Shown piece by piece: positions 38,509-40,290 of a stretch of DNA of 40,290 nt (the first letter of the stretch is position 1; the number at the start of each line of letters is the position of its first letter). The DNA lies in IMG/VR virus record IMGVR_UViG_3300045120_000364, positions 1 to 40,290 of that record; one strand, given 5' to 3'. This DNA comes from a virus. The notes under the pieces were generated by a model, which saw nothing but the letters and a program-made list of their open reading frames with translations, was not told the origin of the DNA and searched no databases. Position numbers and translations under genes: made by a program.

Positions 38509-38730
38509 ATGCCCACTCTGCGCCACGCCCCCGCGCCGTTCACTTCACCCACCTCCGGCGACATCGACCAACGCCTGGCCGCCATCGCCGACGCGCTCAA
38601 CGGCAAGGCGTCGGCCACCTCGCCGCCCGCCTGGCCGTTCATCGGGCTCAGATCCCCGGATGGGACGATGTGGAAGATATCGGTGGACGACACGGGTTTT
38701 ATTCATACCGCCGCGGTGCCGCGACCATGA
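38509..38730 (+). CDS. Small hypothetical tail protein
   Basis: The 73-residue product (MPTLRHAPAPFTSPTSGDID) has a helical DIDQRLAAIADALNG and a short beta end. It starts 1 base after the nozzle gene and overlaps the next gene as ATGA. Role unknown. Confidence 0.6.
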   Translation: MPTLRHAPAPFTSPTSGDIDQRLAAIADALNGKASATSPPAWPFIGLRSPDGTMWKISVDDTGFIHTAAVPRP

Positions 38731-39110
38731 GCCTGACCAACGAACAGAAGCGCGAACGTTTCGAGCGGGCCGTCGCGATGGACGGGGGCACTTACGCGGT
38801 CGGTGACGTAATCGAAATGGTCAAAGCCGGTCAGGCGCAGTTCTGGGAGCGCGGCGACGGCATGGTGGTAACCGAGATTCGATCCTATCCCCGCCGCCGC
38901 GTGTTGAACTATTGGTTGATCGCCGGCCGGTTGCGCGATTGTCTCGCGCTCGAGGCCGACATCGAGGCCTGGGCCGTCGCTGAGGGCTGCGCGAGTGCCA
39001 CCGCCGCCGGGCCGCGCAAATGGCGCAACGTCGTGGAAAAGCGCGGCTGGCGGGAAGACCTGCCGCACTACTGGAAGCCGCTGACACCAGAGGGCGAAGC
39101 ACATGGCTAA
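38727..39110 (+). CDS. GNAT-fold-like virion assembly protein (DUF2824/gp13-like)
   Basis: The 127-residue product contains DVIEMVKAGQAQFWERGDGM, VVTEIRSYPRRRVLNYWLIA and EAWAVAEGCASATAAGPRKW. The order of strands and helices recalls the acetyltransferase-fold proteins that stand beside internal virion genes in T7- and P22-like phages. There the acetyl-CoA site is lost, and here too no A/GxxG/A loop is clear. It overlaps the internal-protein gene by 8 bp. Confidence 0.65.
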   Translation: MSLTNEQKRERFERAVAMDGGTYAVGDVIEMVKAGQAQFWERGDGMVVTEIRSYPRRRVLNYWLIAGRLRDCLALEADIEAWAVAEGCASATAAGPRKWRNVVEKRGWREDLPHYWKPLTPEGEAHG

Positions 39111-40254
39111 GGGGCCAACGCAATCCGCGACCAGCTCGCAGACGACGCAATCGAGCACGCAACTGCCCGATTGGCTGACCAACGCGTCCGCCGAGGCGGT
39201 CAACCGCTCCGTCGCGCTGTCGAATCAAACGAATACGCCATACTACCAGGGCCAACAGGTCGCCGGCCCGGCGCAGGACACGCAGCAGGCTTACGAGCAG
39301 GTGCGACAACTTCAGGGCATCGCCAATCCGGCTTTCGCGCTATCGCAGAATGCCTACGCCAACCAGGGCCTCCTCGGGCAACTGGCGCCGCAAACGGCGC
39401 AGGGCATCAACGATCTGAGTAACCAGTTATACGGCGGCTACCAGCAGAACGTGCTGAACCCGGCGCAAGGGTTGTTGGGCGGTTACCTTCAGGGCGGCCC
39501 GGCGACGGCGCAACAGGTTGGCGCCAATGCCCAGGCACTGATGTCGCCTTATGCACAATCGGTAATTGATCCGACCGTGGCCGCCGGGCAGCAACAACTC
39601 GCGCTGGCCAACCAACGGATCGCCGCGCAGGCCAATAACGTCGGCGCGTTCGGCGGCAGCAGGCAGGGCGTTCAGGAGGGCGTCGCCGAGGCGCAGGTGG
39701 CCGCGAACACGCAACAACAGGTCGCGCAGTTGCTCAACCAGGGTTGGGGACAGGCGCTGACGCCCGCCTACGGCCTTGCCTCGCAGGCCGGACAACAGGC
39801 CTACGGCGCGGCGGGCCTGCTCGGCCAGATGGGCCAGCAGGGCTACGCCAACGCGCAGGCGGCCGGGCAGGGCATCGCCAATCAGAACCTCGCCGCCGGC
39901 GAGGTCGCGGCGCAGCAATTGCCGGCGCAGGCCATCCAGCAGGCGCAACTGCAACAGCAGCAGGCCGGCGCGCTGCAGGCCTCGGGCACGGCGCAGCAAC
40001 AGTATCAGCAGCAACTGATCGATGAGCAGATGGGCAACTGGCAGGCCCAATATCAGCAACCGTATCAAAACCTCTACACGCTGCTCGCTTCCGTGGGCGC
40101 CGTGCCTTATGGCACGACATCGACGGGCAGCTCGACCGGCACGACGACGCAGAAGTCCGATCCAGGCCTGCTGAACACGATTGGCGCGTATGTCGGGTTT
40201 GCCAGCAAACTGGGCAGCACGGCGGCGAGTGCCGCCAAGGGCGGAGGGCCATAG
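39103..40254 (+). CDS. Gln-rich internal virion protein
   Basis: The 383-residue protein is extremely rich in Gln, Ala and Gly (QQQLALANQRIAAQANNVGA, QQAQLQQQQAGALQASGTAQ) with long helices and small hydrophobic patches. It starts MAKGPTQSATSSQTTQSSTQ and ends GFASKLGSTAASAAKGGGP. Such proteins are carried in podovirus heads and ejected to help DNA cross the envelope. The last 91 bp lie in the terminal overlap, so the same gene ends at 91, followed by the unknown gene at 95, the transglycosylase and the large internal protein. Confidence 0.78.
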   Translation: MAKGPTQSATSSQTTQSSTQLPDWLTNASAEAVNRSVALSNQTNTPYYQGQQVAGPAQDTQQAYEQVRQLQGIANPAFALSQNAYANQGLLGQLAPQTAQGINDLSNQLYGGYQQNVLNPAQGLLGGYLQGGPATAQQVGANAQALMSPYAQSVIDPTVAAGQQQLALANQRIAAQANNVGAFGGSRQGVQEGVAEAQVAANTQQQVAQLLNQGWGQALTPAYGLASQAGQQAYGAAGLLGQMGQQGYANAQAAGQGIANQNLAAGEVAAQQLPAQAIQQAQLQQQQAGALQASGTAQQQYQQQLIDEQMGNWQAQYQQPYQNLYTLLASVGAVPYGTTSTGSSTGTTTQKSDPGLLNTIGAYVGFASKLGSTAASAAKGGGP

Positions 40255-40290
40255 ACGATGGCATGGAACATCTCGTCGGATGCATCCAAC
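40164..40290. repeat. Terminal direct repeat, right copy
   Basis: Identical to bases 1-127. It contains the end of the Gln-rich protein gene and the first 33 bases of the next gene. Confidence 0.95.
40258..40290 (+). CDS. N-terminal fragment of the small virion protein gene at 95-463
   Basis: The frame MAWNISSDASN is cut by the window end. The complete gene is at 95-463, reached through the circular junction. Confidence 0.9.
   Translation, partial: MAWNISSDASN

Noticed and set aside
37453-38526. 357-codon antisense frame opposite the nozzle-like gene
   Set aside because: Composition (Arg, His, Val in mirrored pattern) and position are those of a shadow; the sense frame has recognisable propeller-like repeats.
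1-40290. tRNA genes, insertion sequences, phage RNA polymerase
   Set aside because: No cloverleaf with conserved T-loop, no transposase motif and no polymerase motif was found by reading; short or degenerate cases could be missed.

Overview
The window is a temperate, podovirus-like phage genome from a GC-rich host, assembled as a circle. The first and last 127 bases are identical, so the unique length is about 40,163 bp and the gene ending at 40254 runs on into the gene starting at 95. The host is probably an alphaproteobacterium, because the phage carries a GcrA-type cell-cycle regulator, a family largely confined to that class. A tyrosine integrase with an excisionase and a repressor/Cro immunity region make it temperate. 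The structural set (large portal, SU10-type capsid protein, adaptor, nozzle-like protein, internal virion proteins) with no tape measure or tail tube points to a short-tailed virion. No phage RNA polymerase or family A/B DNA polymerase is present.

Layout: (1) 95-5064, the last rightward virion genes, including a virion transglycosylase and a large internal virion protein. (2) 5019-10362, a leftward block. Its promoter-proximal part holds a zinc-finger protein, several tiny genes, a Gp157 protein and a Red-beta-like annealing protein. It continues as a chain of stop/start-overlapping microgenes into excisionase and integrase, and ends with three small membrane, secreted and coiled-coil proteins. 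(3) 10366-10980, the immunity region: a leftward repressor gene flanked by two pairs of a 15-bp palindrome near GCCAGANTNTCTGGC, and a leftward intrinsic terminator. (4) 10981-17907, the rightward early/replication region: Cro-like protein, Mug113/HTH fusion, small HTH proteins, RusA, GcrA, PD-(D/E)XK nuclease and a primase-helicase fusion. A GCGGAGAC repeat cluster in and after the primase gene looks like a replication origin. (5) 18135-40254 and on through the circle to 5064, the late operon: DUF5681-like protein, membrane protein, an RNA-polymerase-alpha-CTD-like protein, large terminase, portal, scaffold, capsid, adaptor, tail fibres, nozzle and internal proteins. It is interrupted by two antisense genes, an AlpA-like HTH gene between scaffold and capsid and an endonuclease-VII-like HNH gene among the tail genes.

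Working model: the repressor shuts both early operons through the paired operators. On induction the leftward operon supplies recombination and excision. The rightward operon supplies replication, starting at the GCGGAGAC array, where + strand GC skew also changes sign, and regulators (GcrA, alpha-CTD-like protein) that may redirect host transcription to the late genes. No stand-alone endolysin was recognised; the only muralytic domain seen is in the virion protein at 467-2815.

Many genes overlap by ATGA, GTGA or TGATG, and this was used to choose starts and to find six genes too short for ordinary ORF calling (7397, 7465, 7820, 9872, 12138 and 21439/24224 regions). Family assignments come from motif recognition by eye; no database search was run.
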